Shown piece by piece: positions 1 to 8,736 of a stretch of 40,452 nucleotides of DNA. Position 1 is the first letter of the stretch, and each line of letters starts with the position of its first letter. The notes below the pieces were generated by a model that was given only the letters and a program-made list of their open reading frames with translations, did no database searches and had not been told where the DNA came from. The stretch comes from an uncultured Burkholderiales bacterium (GTDB lineage: Bacteria; Pseudomonadota; Gammaproteobacteria; Burkholderiales; Casimicrobiaceae). Location: the NCBI GenBank assembly GCA_937944385.1, contig CALDYQ010000008.1, positions 1-40,452 on the forward strand. The letters run 5' to 3'. The translations under genes and the position numbers were made by a program.

Positions 1-2243
1 GGCACCGGCGTGAACTGGGCTGCGTAGGCCTTGTCGGCCAGGTTGCGCGCATCGAGCGCGACCCGCCAGCTGCCCTCAGGCGATGCGTAGCCCAGACGAA
101 GACCCCAAAGCGTGTAACCAGGCACGACGAATGCCGCGCCCCCCGAGCCATCGTAGGTGCTCGTACGGCTACCGACATGGTGAAGGTTCACCCCCCAATG
201 CCAGCCCGCGGGCAGTTGGTGCTTCAGCTCCAAATGCAGCGTGTGATGCGGAATCACCGGCAAGCGGTTGTTGCCGAACTTGCGGTCGCCATCAAAGCGC
301 ATGTCGGCAAAGTTCCAGACGCCGTCCAAGCGCAGGCTGTCACCGCTGACCAGCAGCCCCTGAGCCAGCCGCGCACCGAAGCCGGCCTCGACGCCGTTGT
401 GGATGGTACGATCGGCATTGAAGGCCACGTTCTGCGCGCAATTGGGAATGCCGGGACGGCATTCCGACAGGATCTCGCCGCGGATGCGCATGTGGTAGAG
501 CGTCACATCGGCCGAGAAGGACGCGTCGCCGCCGCGCACGCCGCCCTCGATGGTCCATGCGCGCTGCGGGTCGATCCGGCGGTTGGCACCGGCGGCATTG
601 GCCACATCGGCATCGGTGGGTGCCTCGAAGCTGCGGGCTAGCGAAGCAAAGGCAAACCACTGTGGCCGCCATTCCCAGTTCAGGCCGATCTTGGGATTGA
701 CGGTGTCGAAATCGTTAGACCGTTCCATCGGCCTGGCTGCAGTGCCGGGCTGGGGGCGCTGGTCGCCCAGTGCCTGGCAGAACGGGGGCGGTGTGCCGAC
801 TGCCGGGCCGCAGGCGGGCACTGGCGCAATCGGCTTTTCTTTGTAGTCGCGCTTGCCCTTCGCAATTTGCAGCCCCAGGAACGCCCGCAAATCAGGGCGG
901 ATGAGCAGCGCCGTTTCGCCATAGGCTTCGACCAGTTGACTATCGAAGTCGGCATCCATCGTTTTAGGGCCTTTGTTCTGCCCATTGTTACGGTGCTGCC
1001 AATTTAGAAAGTCCGCGCGACTGCCGCTGAAGCGCACTCCCCCGACAAGCTCGGTGTCGATGCCGCCGAACGCGTGCACACCGCTGTAACGCAGGCCCAC
1101 GCCATACTCCTTCCAGGTGCGATCGACGATGCCACTGAAGGGCGTAGGCAGGTGGTCGAAGCGCAACCACATGAGATAGACATCCCCTTCGATCCGGCTG
1201 CGCGAGCCAAAGCGATGGATCAAGCGGTTGCCCACACGGGCGTACTCGAAATTCGCATCCGTGTCGAATTTCACGCTGAACTGGCCCGGGTCTCGCGGAT
1301 CGTTGCGGAAAGTTGCAAGCGGTAGCGTTCCGGAGAGCTCGTCGCGTGTTCGCCCAAGGTGCAAATAAAGCCGGTTGCTCAGGCCGCCCTGCAAGTCATA
1401 TCCCCAGTTGCCCGTGATCCGGTAGGCCTCGGCAACATCATGACGGCGATAGCCGTCCGTATGGAAGCTCCCGGCCGACAAATACACATCGTGCGCTCCT
1501 TGTGTAGCGCCAAACTGAACCTGCGCCTGTCGATGCTTGAACGAGCCAGCAACCAGCCGCACACCCTGTCCTTGGTAGCTACGGCCCGTCCTCGAGACGA
1601 GATTGATTGCGCCGCCGGTGGCTAGCGCACCGAATCGCAGACTGTTGGGGCCGCGGTAGACCTCCACGTAGTCGGCGGCCAGCATGTCCATGATGGCGTT
1701 GGTGATGCCGGCCTCGGTGCGCCCGAGCGGCACGCCGTCCTGATAAGCGCGAATGCCGCGGCCGTTGCGCGGCCCCTCGGTGGCGATGTCCGTGCCGCGG
1801 ATGGAATAAAGCCCGCTGTTGGAATCGGTGCGGGCAAAGGCATGGATTCCCGGCGTGAGGGCGAAGGCGTCTTCGAAGTTGGTGAGCTTTTTGTCCTCCC
1901 AGGCGCGGGTGTCGACGATTGTCTCGGCACCCGGCCGGCGCAGGAAACGCTGGCGCTGCTCACGAATTGACGGGACATCGCTGCGGACCGGATCGGCGAT
2001 GACCTGAATTTCTGGCAGTCGGATCGTCTCGGTCGACTCGGCCGCATTGGTCTTTGCGGCGTCCTGGCTTTGACTCGCCGTGTTCGAACGCGACGCAGGC
2101 TCTGCCGGCTGTGCCCAGGCCGATGCCGGTAGCGCGGCGAATGCAGCGCAGAGGGGCAGCAGACGCCAACCTTGCTTCGCCGGACGCGACGGAGTGACGT
2201 GCGAGAAAGAAGACGATGACCGATGTGTTTTTTTTCGATGCAT
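1..2243 (-). CDS. TonB-dependent outer-membrane receptor (C-terminus beyond window)
   Basis: An uninterrupted minus-strand frame runs from the ATG at 2243 to the left edge, giving 747 codons with no stop, so only the last few dozen residues should be missing. A basic start and a hydrophobic stretch lead to a likely signal-peptidase site after ASAWA (residue 44). A TonB-box-like segment ETIRLPEIQV lies near residues 72-81. The plug domain follows, with SIRGTD and the typical VEVYRGPNSLRFGALATGG run. The rest is aromatic-rich alternating barrel sequence ending near NLADKAYAAQF. The start is supported by AGGGAG about 10 bases upstream. Members of this family import metal complexes, cofactors or other ligands using TonB energy. 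Substrate is not readable from sequence; the neighbouring PCu(A)C and DUF2946 genes suggest copper, which is inference. Confidence 0.9.
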   Translation of the reverse strand, partial: MHRKKTHRSSSSFSHVTPSRPAKQGWRLLPLCAAFAALPASAWAQPAEPASRSNTASQSQDAAKTNAAESTETIRLPEIQVIADPVRSDVPSIREQRQRFLRRPGAETIVDTRAWEDKKLTNFEDAFALTPGIHAFARTDSNSGLYSIRGTDIATEGPRNGRGIRAYQDGVPLGRTEAGITNAIMDMLAADYVEVYRGPNSLRFGALATGGAINLVSRTGRSYQGQGVRLVAGSFKHRQAQVQFGATQGAHDVYLSAGSFHTDGYRRHDVAEAYRITGNWGYDLQGGLSNRLYLHLGRTRDELSGTLPLATFRNDPRDPGQFSVKFDTDANFEYARVGNRLIHRFGSRSRIEGDVYLMWLRFDHLPTPFSGIVDRTWKEYGVGLRYSGVHAFGGIDTELVGGVRFSGSRADFLNWQHRNNGQNKGPKTMDADFDSQLVEAYGETALLIRPDLRAFLGLQIAKGKRDYKEKPIAPVPACGPAVGTPPPFCQALGDQRPQPGTAARPMERSNDFDTVNPKIGLNWEWRPQWFAFASLARSFEAPTDADVANAAGANRRIDPQRAWTIEGGVRGGDASFSADVTLYHMRIRGEILSECRPGIPNCAQNVAFNADRTIHNGVEAGFGARLAQGLLVSGDSLRLDGVWNFADMRFDGDRKFGNNRLPVIPHHTLHLELKHQLPAGWHWGVNLHHVGSRTSTYDGSGGAAFVVPGYTLWGLRLGYASPEGSWRVALDARNLADKAYAAQFTPV

Positions 2244-2300
2244 GAGAAAAGAACTCCCTAATCTTTTGTACGGGCGATGCGCGCTCGCCGAGTCGTGCTT

Positions 2301-2861
2301 TCAATGGGGATGCGGACGTGCTTGCACGCCCGCGCGCGGCGCCTGCACCCAGACGGTGACCTCACGTTCACCGGCTTTTTCGAACCGGAGGGTGAGGGGA
2401 AAGCGCTCGCCTTCCTGGAGCGGTCGCTTGAGCTCGATGAGCATCAGGTGATGCTCGCCGTCATGCCGAAGACGCGTCTCCGAGCGCGGCGCAAGTTCGA
2501 TTGCAGGTATCTCGCGCATCCGCATCGCACCCGAGGCGTCGATGCTCTTGCGATGGATTTCGACCCGACTTGCAACGGGCGTTGATGCGCCGATCAGCCG
2601 GTCAGCCATTTCGCCCGTGTTACGGATGCCGCGCACATAAGCCGCAGCGCTGCTCGCCCCGGCAGGGGCGGGGATGGCATAGGGATGATCGATCCGAAGC
2701 GCGCCCAGACGATAGTCATGCGCTGCAGCAAGGCCGGATAAGGTGAGCAAGCCCGCAAGCAGTGCCGTGCTCAAGCGCCGCCGGTTGCGGCTTGTCCGAA
2801 AAACGTGCTCTTCGCCGACGCTCGACAAGGCGAGCAGCGCGCGGCCACTCAAATTCAGCAT
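2301..2861 (-). CDS. Periplasmic copper chaperone, PCu(A)C family
   Basis: The product has an N-terminal hydrophobic segment (STALLAGLLTLSGLAAA) consistent with export, followed by a domain that fits PCu(A)C: a HPYAIPAP segment, VEIHRK, an MRMREI pair of methionines and a late GEHHLMLIEL. Family members bind Cu(I) through His and Met ligands and deliver copper in the periplasm, often to cytochrome oxidase. The ATG at 2861 has AAGG eight bases upstream. A GTG at 2804 would give a shorter, more typical signal peptide and is a real alternative. The gene lies 12 bases after the preceding small gene and 57 bases before the TonB receptor on the same strand, so the three are probably co-transcribed. 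Confidence 0.85.
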   Translation of the reverse strand: MLNLSGRALLALSSVGEEHVFRTSRNRRRLSTALLAGLLTLSGLAAAHDYRLGALRIDHPYAIPAPAGASSAAAYVRGIRNTGEMADRLIGASTPVASRVEIHRKSIDASGAMRMREIPAIELAPRSETRLRHDGEHHLMLIELKRPLQEGERFPLTLRFEKAGEREVTVWVQAPRAGVQARPHPH

Positions 2862-2873
2862 CACCGTCACCTT

Positions 2874-3224
2874 TCAGCGCAGCCCGAGCGGCGGCAACCA
2901 AGGCGCCGAGGGCGCTGCCCCAACCTGCTCGGACGGCCGAAGCAGCAGGCGATTCGCCGACGTGAGCTCGTCGGCTGCGTGAGCGTGCTGGGCCGGCCGA
3001 ATCTCGGCCACGCGCTCGGTCGGGCCGACTCCGTCCTCAGGCGCACGGAGGAGGCCCTGCTCGGCTGCGTTGCCGAGCTGGTAGGCCGCCAGCGTGATGC
3101 CGGCTATGGCGATCAGGTGTGCGGCAATGAACCAGCGGATGGTTCGGTTAGACGACACGGAGGCCGTGCTTGCGGGTGGCGGCTCGGCTGAATGCTCCGG
3201 CAGGGGGGGCGTCTTGGGGCTCAT
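2874..3224 (-). CDS. Small single-pass membrane protein, unknown function
   Basis: A 116-residue protein that I do not recognise. It has a proline-rich N-terminus of about 27 residues, one hydrophobic segment (WFIAAHLIAIAGITLAAYQ, residues about 31-49), and a hydrophilic tail with an HAHAADE patch. Its ATG overlaps the stop of the upstream small gene in an ATGA arrangement, and the copper chaperone gene starts 12 bases downstream. That spacing is the main support for it being a real gene. A membrane-anchored helper in copper handling would fit the context but is a guess. Confidence 0.55.
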   Translation of the reverse strand: MSPKTPPLPEHSAEPPPASTASVSSNRTIRWFIAAHLIAIAGITLAAYQLGNAAEQGLLRAPEDGVGPTERVAEIRPAQHAHAADELTSANRLLLRPSEQVGAAPSAPWLPPLGLR

Positions 3225-3457
3225 TGCTGGCCCTCCCGAGCCACGCCTGCGTGGCTCCGCCCTCCCGCCGGCGCAGCGGACAAACCCGAGGCGCGTCGAT
3301 CCGTACCGGTAGCGATGAGCGAGGCGGGCTCCGCAGCAGCGGAGGGCGAGGCGATCGCGGGCTGGAGGCTAAGCTCCAAAGCCCAGGCGCTGAGACCGAA
3401 CGCTGCGCCGATGTTTAGATGCGTCATGGCACGCATGACGCGTTTGAGTGTGTTCAC
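3221..3457 (-). CDS. Small exported or membrane protein, unknown function
   Basis: A 78-residue product starting at a GTG at 3457, chosen because AGGAG lies six bases upstream; the frame stays open further upstream but without a comparable ribosome-binding site. The N-terminus (MNTLKRVMRAMTH) is basic and is followed by a moderately hydrophobic stretch ending ALELSLQPAIASPSAAA, which could be a signal peptide. The remainder is low-complexity Ala/Ser/Gly-rich. It overlaps the next gene by four bases. No family recognised; its position between DUF2946 and PCu(A)C genes ties it to the same locus. Confidence 0.5.
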   Translation of the reverse strand: MNTLKRVMRAMTHLNIGAAFGLSAWALELSLQPAIASPSAAAEPASLIATGTDRRASGLSAAPAGGRSHAGVAREGQQ

Positions 3458-3577
3458 GTGTGTCTCCTGTCTGGCGTCCGGCGTGCGGCTGGACGAGAAC
3501 CAACGCCGACGGCGCGAGGGCCGCGGCAACGACGCTTCGCTCTAGGGGCAGCTACGCTGTTGGCTGCCGTGGCGAGG

Positions 3578-3964
3578 TCAGCGGGTGGACAGGAGGGGTG
3601 GCGCGCGTGAGCCGACGCCGCGCCAGGGTGCAGTGTTCTCGGGCGAGGCGCTGTGCGAGGCCGGCGGGGGCTCGGCAGTGCGTGCCGGCAGGGCCGCTGA
3701 GGGTGGCGCAGGCGGAAGATCCAGCGCCGATGCGTGGACTGAGCAGTAAAGGCAGTGCTCTGCCGCGAGGGGCGCGCTTGCCGGCTGCTCGACACCGGTG
3801 TCGAGCAGCACACGCTTCACCCCTTGGGTAGAGCAGAGTTCAACCCAAGTGCCACCGGAGGTCTTGACCCCCGCCATGGCGACGTAAGGCATGAACGCGT
3901 TGATCAGCAGGGCCGCGATGGCGACCCAGCCGATGAGTGTTCTACGCGCTCGAGCTTTGCTCAT
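3578..3964 (-). CDS. DUF2946 family protein
   Basis: The product begins MSKARARRTLIGWVAIAALL, a basic then hydrophobic N-terminus, and continues with the family-like pattern WVELCSTQG and, further on, a conserved-looking HCLYC motif. The C-terminal 50 residues are Pro/Ala-rich. DUF2946 proteins are small membrane-attached proteins of unknown function that recur beside copper chaperones and TonB receptors. The His/Cys motif could bind metal, but this is inference. The ATG at 3964 is preferred over an in-frame upstream start because it begins the basic n-region directly. First gene of the probable copper cluster, 118 bases after tyrA on the same strand. Confidence 0.75.
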   Translation of the reverse strand: MSKARARRTLIGWVAIAALLINAFMPYVAMAGVKTSGGTWVELCSTQGVKRVLLDTGVEQPASAPLAAEHCLYCSVHASALDLPPAPPSAALPARTAEPPPASHSASPENTAPWRGVGSRAPPLLSTR

Positions 3965-4082
3965 GGGGCGGTGAGTATAGCGGCCGGCCGCCAAGGGCAC
4001 CACGCCTGATGGCCGCCGCTCGACGGTTCATCTCGAATTCGGTTGATCCAGCACAAGCAACGGAACGGCGCTTGGCCCGCGG

Positions 4083-5027
4083 TCAGCGCGGGGCTTTCGA
4101 CGATCGAGCTGACCCGCCCTCCTCGGCTTCCCCGGATTCGATCGCCTGTTGCCAAGCCCGGCGCGCCTGGGCGGCACGGGTATAGACGGCCTCGATCGCT
4201 GCGCGATCGGCTTCGGTCCCCGCGGCGAGCCAAGCGTCGAAATGATCGAGCCGCTCGCGATAGCGGGAAAGTTGCGCGCGGATCGCCTCGCGGTTGGCGA
4301 GCGTGATGTCGCGCCACATCTCCGGAGAGCCGGCCGCGATGCGGGTGAAATCACGAAAGCCGCTCGCGGCATAGTGAAAGTAGCGATCCGACGCGGGCGC
4401 CTCGGCGAGCATCTCCACGAGCGCGAAAGCGAGCAGATGCGGCAGATGGCTGACGGCTGCGAACACATCGTCATGCTCGGCGGCCGAGAGCTCGTGGATG
4501 ACCGCCCCCGCCGTGCGCCACATCGCGGCCACGCGCTCGGCGGCTTCGGGTTGGGTCTCGGGCTCGCGGCAAAGCACGACCTTGCGCTCGCGGTAGAGGG
4601 TGGCAAAGGCTGCGCTCGCGCCGGTCTTTTCGGTGCCGGCGATCGGGTGGGCCGGGACGAAGCGCGCGAAGGCGAGCCCGAGGTGGCTTCGGGCCGCCGC
4701 GATCACGTCACGCTTGGTGCTCCCGCCATCGGTGACGATCGTTTCAGGGCCGAGGTTGGACGCGAGTGCCGAAAACACCGCAGGCATCTGGGCCACCGGT
4801 GTGGCCACGAAGATGATGTCGGCACGCGCGGCGTCCTCGATGGCCGCCACCCGATCGATGAGCCCGAGCGCGAGCGCCTCGCCGAGGTTGGCGCGCGAGC
4901 GGCCGACGCCGAGTACCTCCCCCACGACACCCGCTTCCTTGAGCGCGAGCGCGAGCGAGCCGCCGATCAGGCCGACACCGATCACCGCAAGGCGCGGCAC
5001 ATAAAAGGATGCTTCGCTGGCCATCAA
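4083..5027 (-). CDS. tyrA: Prephenate/arogenate dehydrogenase
   Basis: A 314-residue NAD(P)-dependent enzyme that oxidatively decarboxylates prephenate to 4-hydroxyphenylpyruvate in tyrosine synthesis. The Rossmann glycine motif VGLIGGSLA is near the N-terminus. FVATPV, the DGGSTK loop and the PAHPIAGTEKTGA signature follow, then the helical dimerisation domain with SHLPHLLAFAL. There is no chorismate mutase or ACT domain, so this is the single-domain form. It lies 10 bases after pheA on the same strand. In related bacteria aroA usually follows; here it does not, and a copper cluster takes its place. Confidence 0.95.
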   Translation of the reverse strand: MMASEASFYVPRLAVIGVGLIGGSLALALKEAGVVGEVLGVGRSRANLGEALALGLIDRVAAIEDAARADIIFVATPVAQMPAVFSALASNLGPETIVTDGGSTKRDVIAAARSHLGLAFARFVPAHPIAGTEKTGASAAFATLYRERKVVLCREPETQPEAAERVAAMWRTAGAVIHELSAAEHDDVFAAVSHLPHLLAFALVEMLAEAPASDRYFHYAASGFRDFTRIAAGSPEMWRDITLANREAIRAQLSRYRERLDHFDAWLAAGTEADRAAIEAVYTRAAQARRAWQQAIESGEAEEGGSARSSKAPR

Positions 5028-5037
5028 AGAAACGCCA

Positions 5038-6138
5038 TTAGGCCACCGCGACCGGGTAACTGCCCACGATCTTCATGTACGCCGCCTGTGCCCGCACGTC
5101 AGCAAGCGCCGCGGCCACGCGCGGGTCGGCGGCATGGCCCTCGATATCAACGAAGAAGTAGTACTCCCAGAGACGGTCGGGCGAGGGTCGGGATTCGAGG
5201 TGGGTCATCGACACACCATGCCGCTTGAGCGGCTCGAGCAGATCAACCACGGCGCCGGGTCGGTTGGGTGCCGAGAGGATGAGACTCGTTTTGTCGCGCT
5301 CCGAGGGGGCGACGTCCTGCGTGGAGAGCACCCAAAACCGCGTGGTGTTGTTCGGCGAATCTTCGATACCGCGAAAGAGCATCGGCAGGCCGTAGAGCTG
5401 GGCCGCCAGTTCGCCTGCGATCGCCGCGGTGCCGGGCGTCCCCACGGCGAGCCGAGCCGCCTCACCGTTCGAGGCCACGGGCACGCGTTGGGCGTTGGGC
5501 AGATGCCGGGCCAGCCAACCCGCCGTCTGGCCGAGCGATTGGGCATGCGCGAACACGCGCTCGATGCGCTCGGGCTGAGTTTCGATCGAGAGCAGGTTGT
5601 GGGAGATGCGCAAATCGATTTCGGCGCATACCTTGAGCGGCGAGGAGATGGCCAGATCGAGCGTGCGCCCCACGAAGCCCTCGGTCGAATTGACCACGGG
5701 AACCACCGCAAAGTTGGCTGTGCCCGCCTCGACCGAGCGGAAGGCCTCATCGATCGTCGGACAGGGCTCGAAGCGCGGCGCCGAGCCGAAATGCTTGCTC
5801 GCCGCGGCATGGCTGTAGGTGCCCTCCGGGCCGAGGTAGGCGATCGTGAGCGGCTGCTCGAGCGCCATGCAGTGGCTGATGACCTCACGGAAGATGCGTG
5901 TGATCGCGGCATCCGGCAGGGGTCCCCGATGCTGGGCGAGCATCCGGCGCAGGATCTGCGCTTCGCGCTCGGGCCGGTAGATCGGCGAGCCCGGCGGCTT
6001 GACATGCCCGACCTCACGGGCGAGTGCGGCACGTTGGTTGACGAGCCGCAGGAGTTGGTCGTCGATCGCATCGATCGCCTGGCGCAACCCGGCGAGGTCG
6101 CGCGGCACGTTCGTGGTGGTGTTCGCTTCTTCAGCCAT
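5038..6138 (-). CDS. pheA: Bifunctional chorismate mutase / prephenate dehydratase (P-protein)
   Basis: A 366-residue protein converting chorismate to prephenate and then phenylpyruvate. An AroQ-type mutase domain spans about residues 14-95 (LRQAIDAIDDQLLRLVNQR). The dehydratase domain starts at YLGPEGTYSH and includes TRFWVLS. A C-terminal ACT domain carries the ESRP motif known to bind phenylalanine for feedback inhibition. The ATG at 6138 is chosen because the AroQ domain begins just after it; it overlaps the end of serC by 8 bases, which suggests coupled translation. Confidence 0.95.
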   Translation of the reverse strand: MAEEANTTTNVPRDLAGLRQAIDAIDDQLLRLVNQRAALAREVGHVKPPGSPIYRPEREAQILRRMLAQHRGPLPDAAITRIFREVISHCMALEQPLTIAYLGPEGTYSHAAASKHFGSAPRFEPCPTIDEAFRSVEAGTANFAVVPVVNSTEGFVGRTLDLAISSPLKVCAEIDLRISHNLLSIETQPERIERVFAHAQSLGQTAGWLARHLPNAQRVPVASNGEAARLAVGTPGTAAIAGELAAQLYGLPMLFRGIEDSPNNTTRFWVLSTQDVAPSERDKTSLILSAPNRPGAVVDLLEPLKRHGVSMTHLESRPSPDRLWEYYFFVDIEGHAADPRVAAALADVRAQAAYMKIVGSYPVAVA

Positions 6139-7231
6139 GCTTGGACTGGAAGGCTTCGATGGCCTCGATGAGCGCCGCCACGCCCGCCATCGGCATCGCG
6201 TTGTAGATCGAGGCGCGCAGGCCGCCGCGGCTTCGGTGCCCCTTGAGGCCGGACAACCCGCGCGCCTCGGCAAAGCGTACGAACTCGGCATCGAGCGCTG
6301 CGTCCCCTGTCTCGAACACGACGTTCATCCGCGAGCGGAAGGCCGGCACGACCGGCGCCCGAAACAGGTGCGAGCGGTCGATCGCCGAATAAAGCGCTTC
6401 TGAGCGCTCGATCGCCCGGGTCTCCATCGTGGCAAGCCCGCCCTGGCGCTTGATCCATTGGAGGGTGAGCGCGAGGACGTAGATCGCAAACGTCGGCGGT
6501 GTGTTGAAAAGCGAGTTCGCCTTCGCCATGACCGCGTAGTCGAGGACCGAAGGAATCACGCGCCTGCTCCGGCCGATGAGATCCTCACGCACGATCACGA
6601 TGGTCACGCCTGCGGGTCCCACGTTCTTTTGTGCACCGGCATAGATCAGGCCACACTCGGCCACCGGCATCGGCCGCGAGAGAAAGTGTGAGCTCGCATC
6701 GACGACGAGCGGCGCCGGCAAGTCGCGGGCGAAGGCCAACAGGTCGTGAATCTCGTTGCCGTGCACCGTTTCGTTCGAGCAAAGCGCGACGTAAGCGAGC
6801 CGCTCGGGTAACACGGCCCAGGCGCTGCGTGGAGGAATCCTCGTGTAGCCCGGCGCCTCACCTCGGGCAACGATCTCGACCCGCCCGAAGCGTGCGGCCT
6901 CTTTCGACGCACTCTCCGACCAACCGCCGCTCACTGCGTAGGCCGCAGCCTCATCTTCACGCAGCAGATTGAGCGGAACCGCGGCGAATTGCCCCCACGC
7001 CCCGCCCTGCATGAAGAGCACGCGATAGTTGGCGGGGATCGCCAGCAGCGCCCGTAGATCGGCCTCGGCCTCGGCGATGAGCTCCTCGAAGGCGCGCCCG
7101 CGGTGGGAGAGCTCCATCACGCTTGCGCCCTGCCCCACGCCGCGCCAGTGCCACTCGGGCAGGTCGGCGCGGATCTGCTCGATCACCTCGGGCGGCAGCA
7201 TCGCTGGCCCGGCTGAGAAATTGAACGTCAT
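6131..7231 (-). CDS. serC: Phosphoserine aminotransferase
   Basis: A 366-residue PLP enzyme that makes 3-phosphoserine for serine synthesis. It also acts as PdxF on 4-phosphohydroxy-threonine in the DXP-dependent vitamin B6 pathway. It starts MTFNFSAGPAMLP, with GGAWGQF near residue 76 and the PLP lysine in GAQKNVGPAG (Lys202). Its C-terminus has the GHRSRGGLRASIYNAMP phosphate-binding run. It leads serC-pheA-tyrA and faces the MFS gene across a 106-base divergent gap. Its B6 role matters here because pdxJ is missing from its usual place in this window. Confidence 0.97.
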   Translation of the reverse strand: MTFNFSAGPAMLPPEVIEQIRADLPEWHWRGVGQGASVMELSHRGRAFEELIAEAEADLRALLAIPANYRVLFMQGGAWGQFAAVPLNLLREDEAAAYAVSGGWSESASKEAARFGRVEIVARGEAPGYTRIPPRSAWAVLPERLAYVALCSNETVHGNEIHDLLAFARDLPAPLVVDASSHFLSRPMPVAECGLIYAGAQKNVGPAGVTIVIVREDLIGRSRRVIPSVLDYAVMAKANSLFNTPPTFAIYVLALTLQWIKRQGGLATMETRAIERSEALYSAIDRSHLFRAPVVPAFRSRMNVVFETGDAALDAEFVRFAEARGLSGLKGHRSRGGLRASIYNAMPMAGVAALIEAIEAFQSKHG

Positions 7232-7337
7232 GACGGAATTGTTACCTACCGCGCGCCCTCGGCGACATCAAGCGGTCTCTCGGCGCACGGCGCGCACGAG
7301 CCCCGGGCGATAGCGCGCATCATCGATACTCACGTCC

Positions 7338-8501
7338 ATGGCGGTACGCGTTCTGCTCTACATCGGCCACGCCCTGGACCACCTGGCGCTGCTCATCTTC
7401 GCAACGGCGGTTGCAGCCATCGCCGCCGACTTCGGTTTTGCCGGCTGGGAGGCGCTCATGCCCTACACCGCGGGTGCCTTCCTGATGTTCGGCCTCGCCT
7501 CGCTCCCGGCCGGACGCTATGGCGACCTCTGGGGCCGGCGCGCCATGATGCTGGTCTTCTACTTCGGCCTCGGCGCATCACTCATCGCAGTCGCGCTCAC
7601 GCAGAACGAGCGGCAGATGGGCATCGCACTCACGATCATGGGCGCCTTCTCGGCCATCTACCATCCAGTGGGCATCCCGATGCTGATCCAGCACGCGCGC
7701 AAGGTGGGGACGACCATCGGCATCAACGGTCTCGCGGGCAACCTGGGTATTGCCTTCGCCGCCTTGCTCACCGGCTTCCTCGTGAAGTACGCAGGATGGC
7801 GCGCGGCGTTCGCCGTGCCCGGGCTCGTCTCGATCGCCCTCGGGCTCTGGTTCTGGGCCATCACGGCTCCAGAGCCCACCGCCCCCGGCAAGCGCGGCGG
7901 GCGACGCCTGTCGATCGACCGGGCGGCCGCCGTCCGCATCTTCGCGGTGCTCACCTGCACGACGACACTCGGCAGCATCTTGTTCAATTTCACGACCAAC
8001 GGCAACGCCGAACTGCTGCGCGAGCGGTTCGCCGCAGTGACGTCCGACCCGGCAACACTCGGGCTGGCGCTCGCCGGCATCTATGCCGTGGCCTCACTCG
8101 CGCAAGTCATCGTGGGGCAGTTGATCGACCGCTATCCGATCAAGGCGATCTTCCTGCCGATCGTCGCCGGGCAAGTGCTCGCCTTCCTGCTCGCGGCCCA
8201 GGCCCAGGGCTGGTGGTTCTACGTCTACGCCACCGCCTTCATGACCTTCGTCTTCGGTGCGATTCCCTTCACCGACGCGATCATCGCCCGCTTCGTGGAT
8301 GACAGCATGCGCTCGCGCGTGGCCGGATTGCGTCTCGCCGTGAGCTTCGGCCTCTCTTCGCTGGCGGTTGCACTGCTCGGCCCGTTCGTCAAGGCAAGCG
8401 GCTTCGCCACCCTGATCCTCACCATGGCGGCCATGGCTGCACTCACGTTGGTCGCGGTGGCGTTTCTGCCCCGGCGCGACCCGGAGCCGATCGCCGCCTA
8501 A
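7338..8501 (+). CDS. Major facilitator superfamily transporter
   Basis: A 387-residue, very hydrophobic protein with about 12 predicted membrane segments. The MFS loop 2-3 signature appears as GRYGDLWGRRAMM. The segment AIYHPVGIPMLIQ resembles the fosmidomycin-resistance (Fsr)-like branch, where a similar Y-H-P motif occurs. It is a lone gene between divergent serC and a convergent small membrane-protein gene. Substrate cannot be told; an efflux role is a family-level inference. Confidence 0.85.
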   Translation: MAVRVLLYIGHALDHLALLIFATAVAAIAADFGFAGWEALMPYTAGAFLMFGLASLPAGRYGDLWGRRAMMLVFYFGLGASLIAVALTQNERQMGIALTIMGAFSAIYHPVGIPMLIQHARKVGTTIGINGLAGNLGIAFAALLTGFLVKYAGWRAAFAVPGLVSIALGLWFWAITAPEPTAPGKRGGRRLSIDRAAAVRIFAVLTCTTTLGSILFNFTTNGNAELLRERFAAVTSDPATLGLALAGIYAVASLAQVIVGQLIDRYPIKAIFLPIVAGQVLAFLLAAQAQGWWFYVYATAFMTFVFGAIPFTDAIIARFVDDSMRSRVAGLRLAVSFGLSSLAVALLGPFVKASGFATLILTMAAMAALTLVAVAFLPRRDPEPIAA

Positions 8502-8513
8502 TGCTCCGCGCCT

Positions 8514-8717
8514 TCAACGCGAGGCATCGCGCATGACCCGCCGCCAGAAGAAGACCTCTAGCACGATGCCGAGGATGACCAAAAAGACGGTGCCCTTTCG
8601 GTAACCGACGACGTAGCACACCGCGGCGAGGACGACAAGCGCGAGCGGTACGCCCCATCGAGCAGTGAAGCGCCCGGCCAGCCAGGCGCCGCTCCGGCGG
8701 GTGGGTTTCGTGCTCAC
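8514..8717 (-). CDS. Small two-helix membrane protein, unknown function
   Basis: A 67-residue protein with a basic N-terminus (MSTKPTRRSG) and two hydrophobic stretches, WGVPLALVVLAAVCYVVGY and TVFLVILGIVLEVFFW, separated by a short RKG turn. No family recognised. It begins 19 bases after the SPFH gene on the same strand and ends 12 bases from the convergent MFS gene, leaving little free space, which supports it as the last gene of an nfeD-SPFH operon. Confidence 0.55.
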   Translation of the reverse strand: MSTKPTRRSGAWLAGRFTARWGVPLALVVLAAVCYVVGYRKGTVFLVILGIVLEVFFWRRVMRDASR

Positions 8718-8736
8718 GGGTCGACCGTCCTGCCGA

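Noticed and set aside
4149-5228. Plus-strand frame opposite tyrA (about 360 codons)
   Set aside because: tyrA has full catalytic and Rossmann motifs on the other strand; this frame has none.
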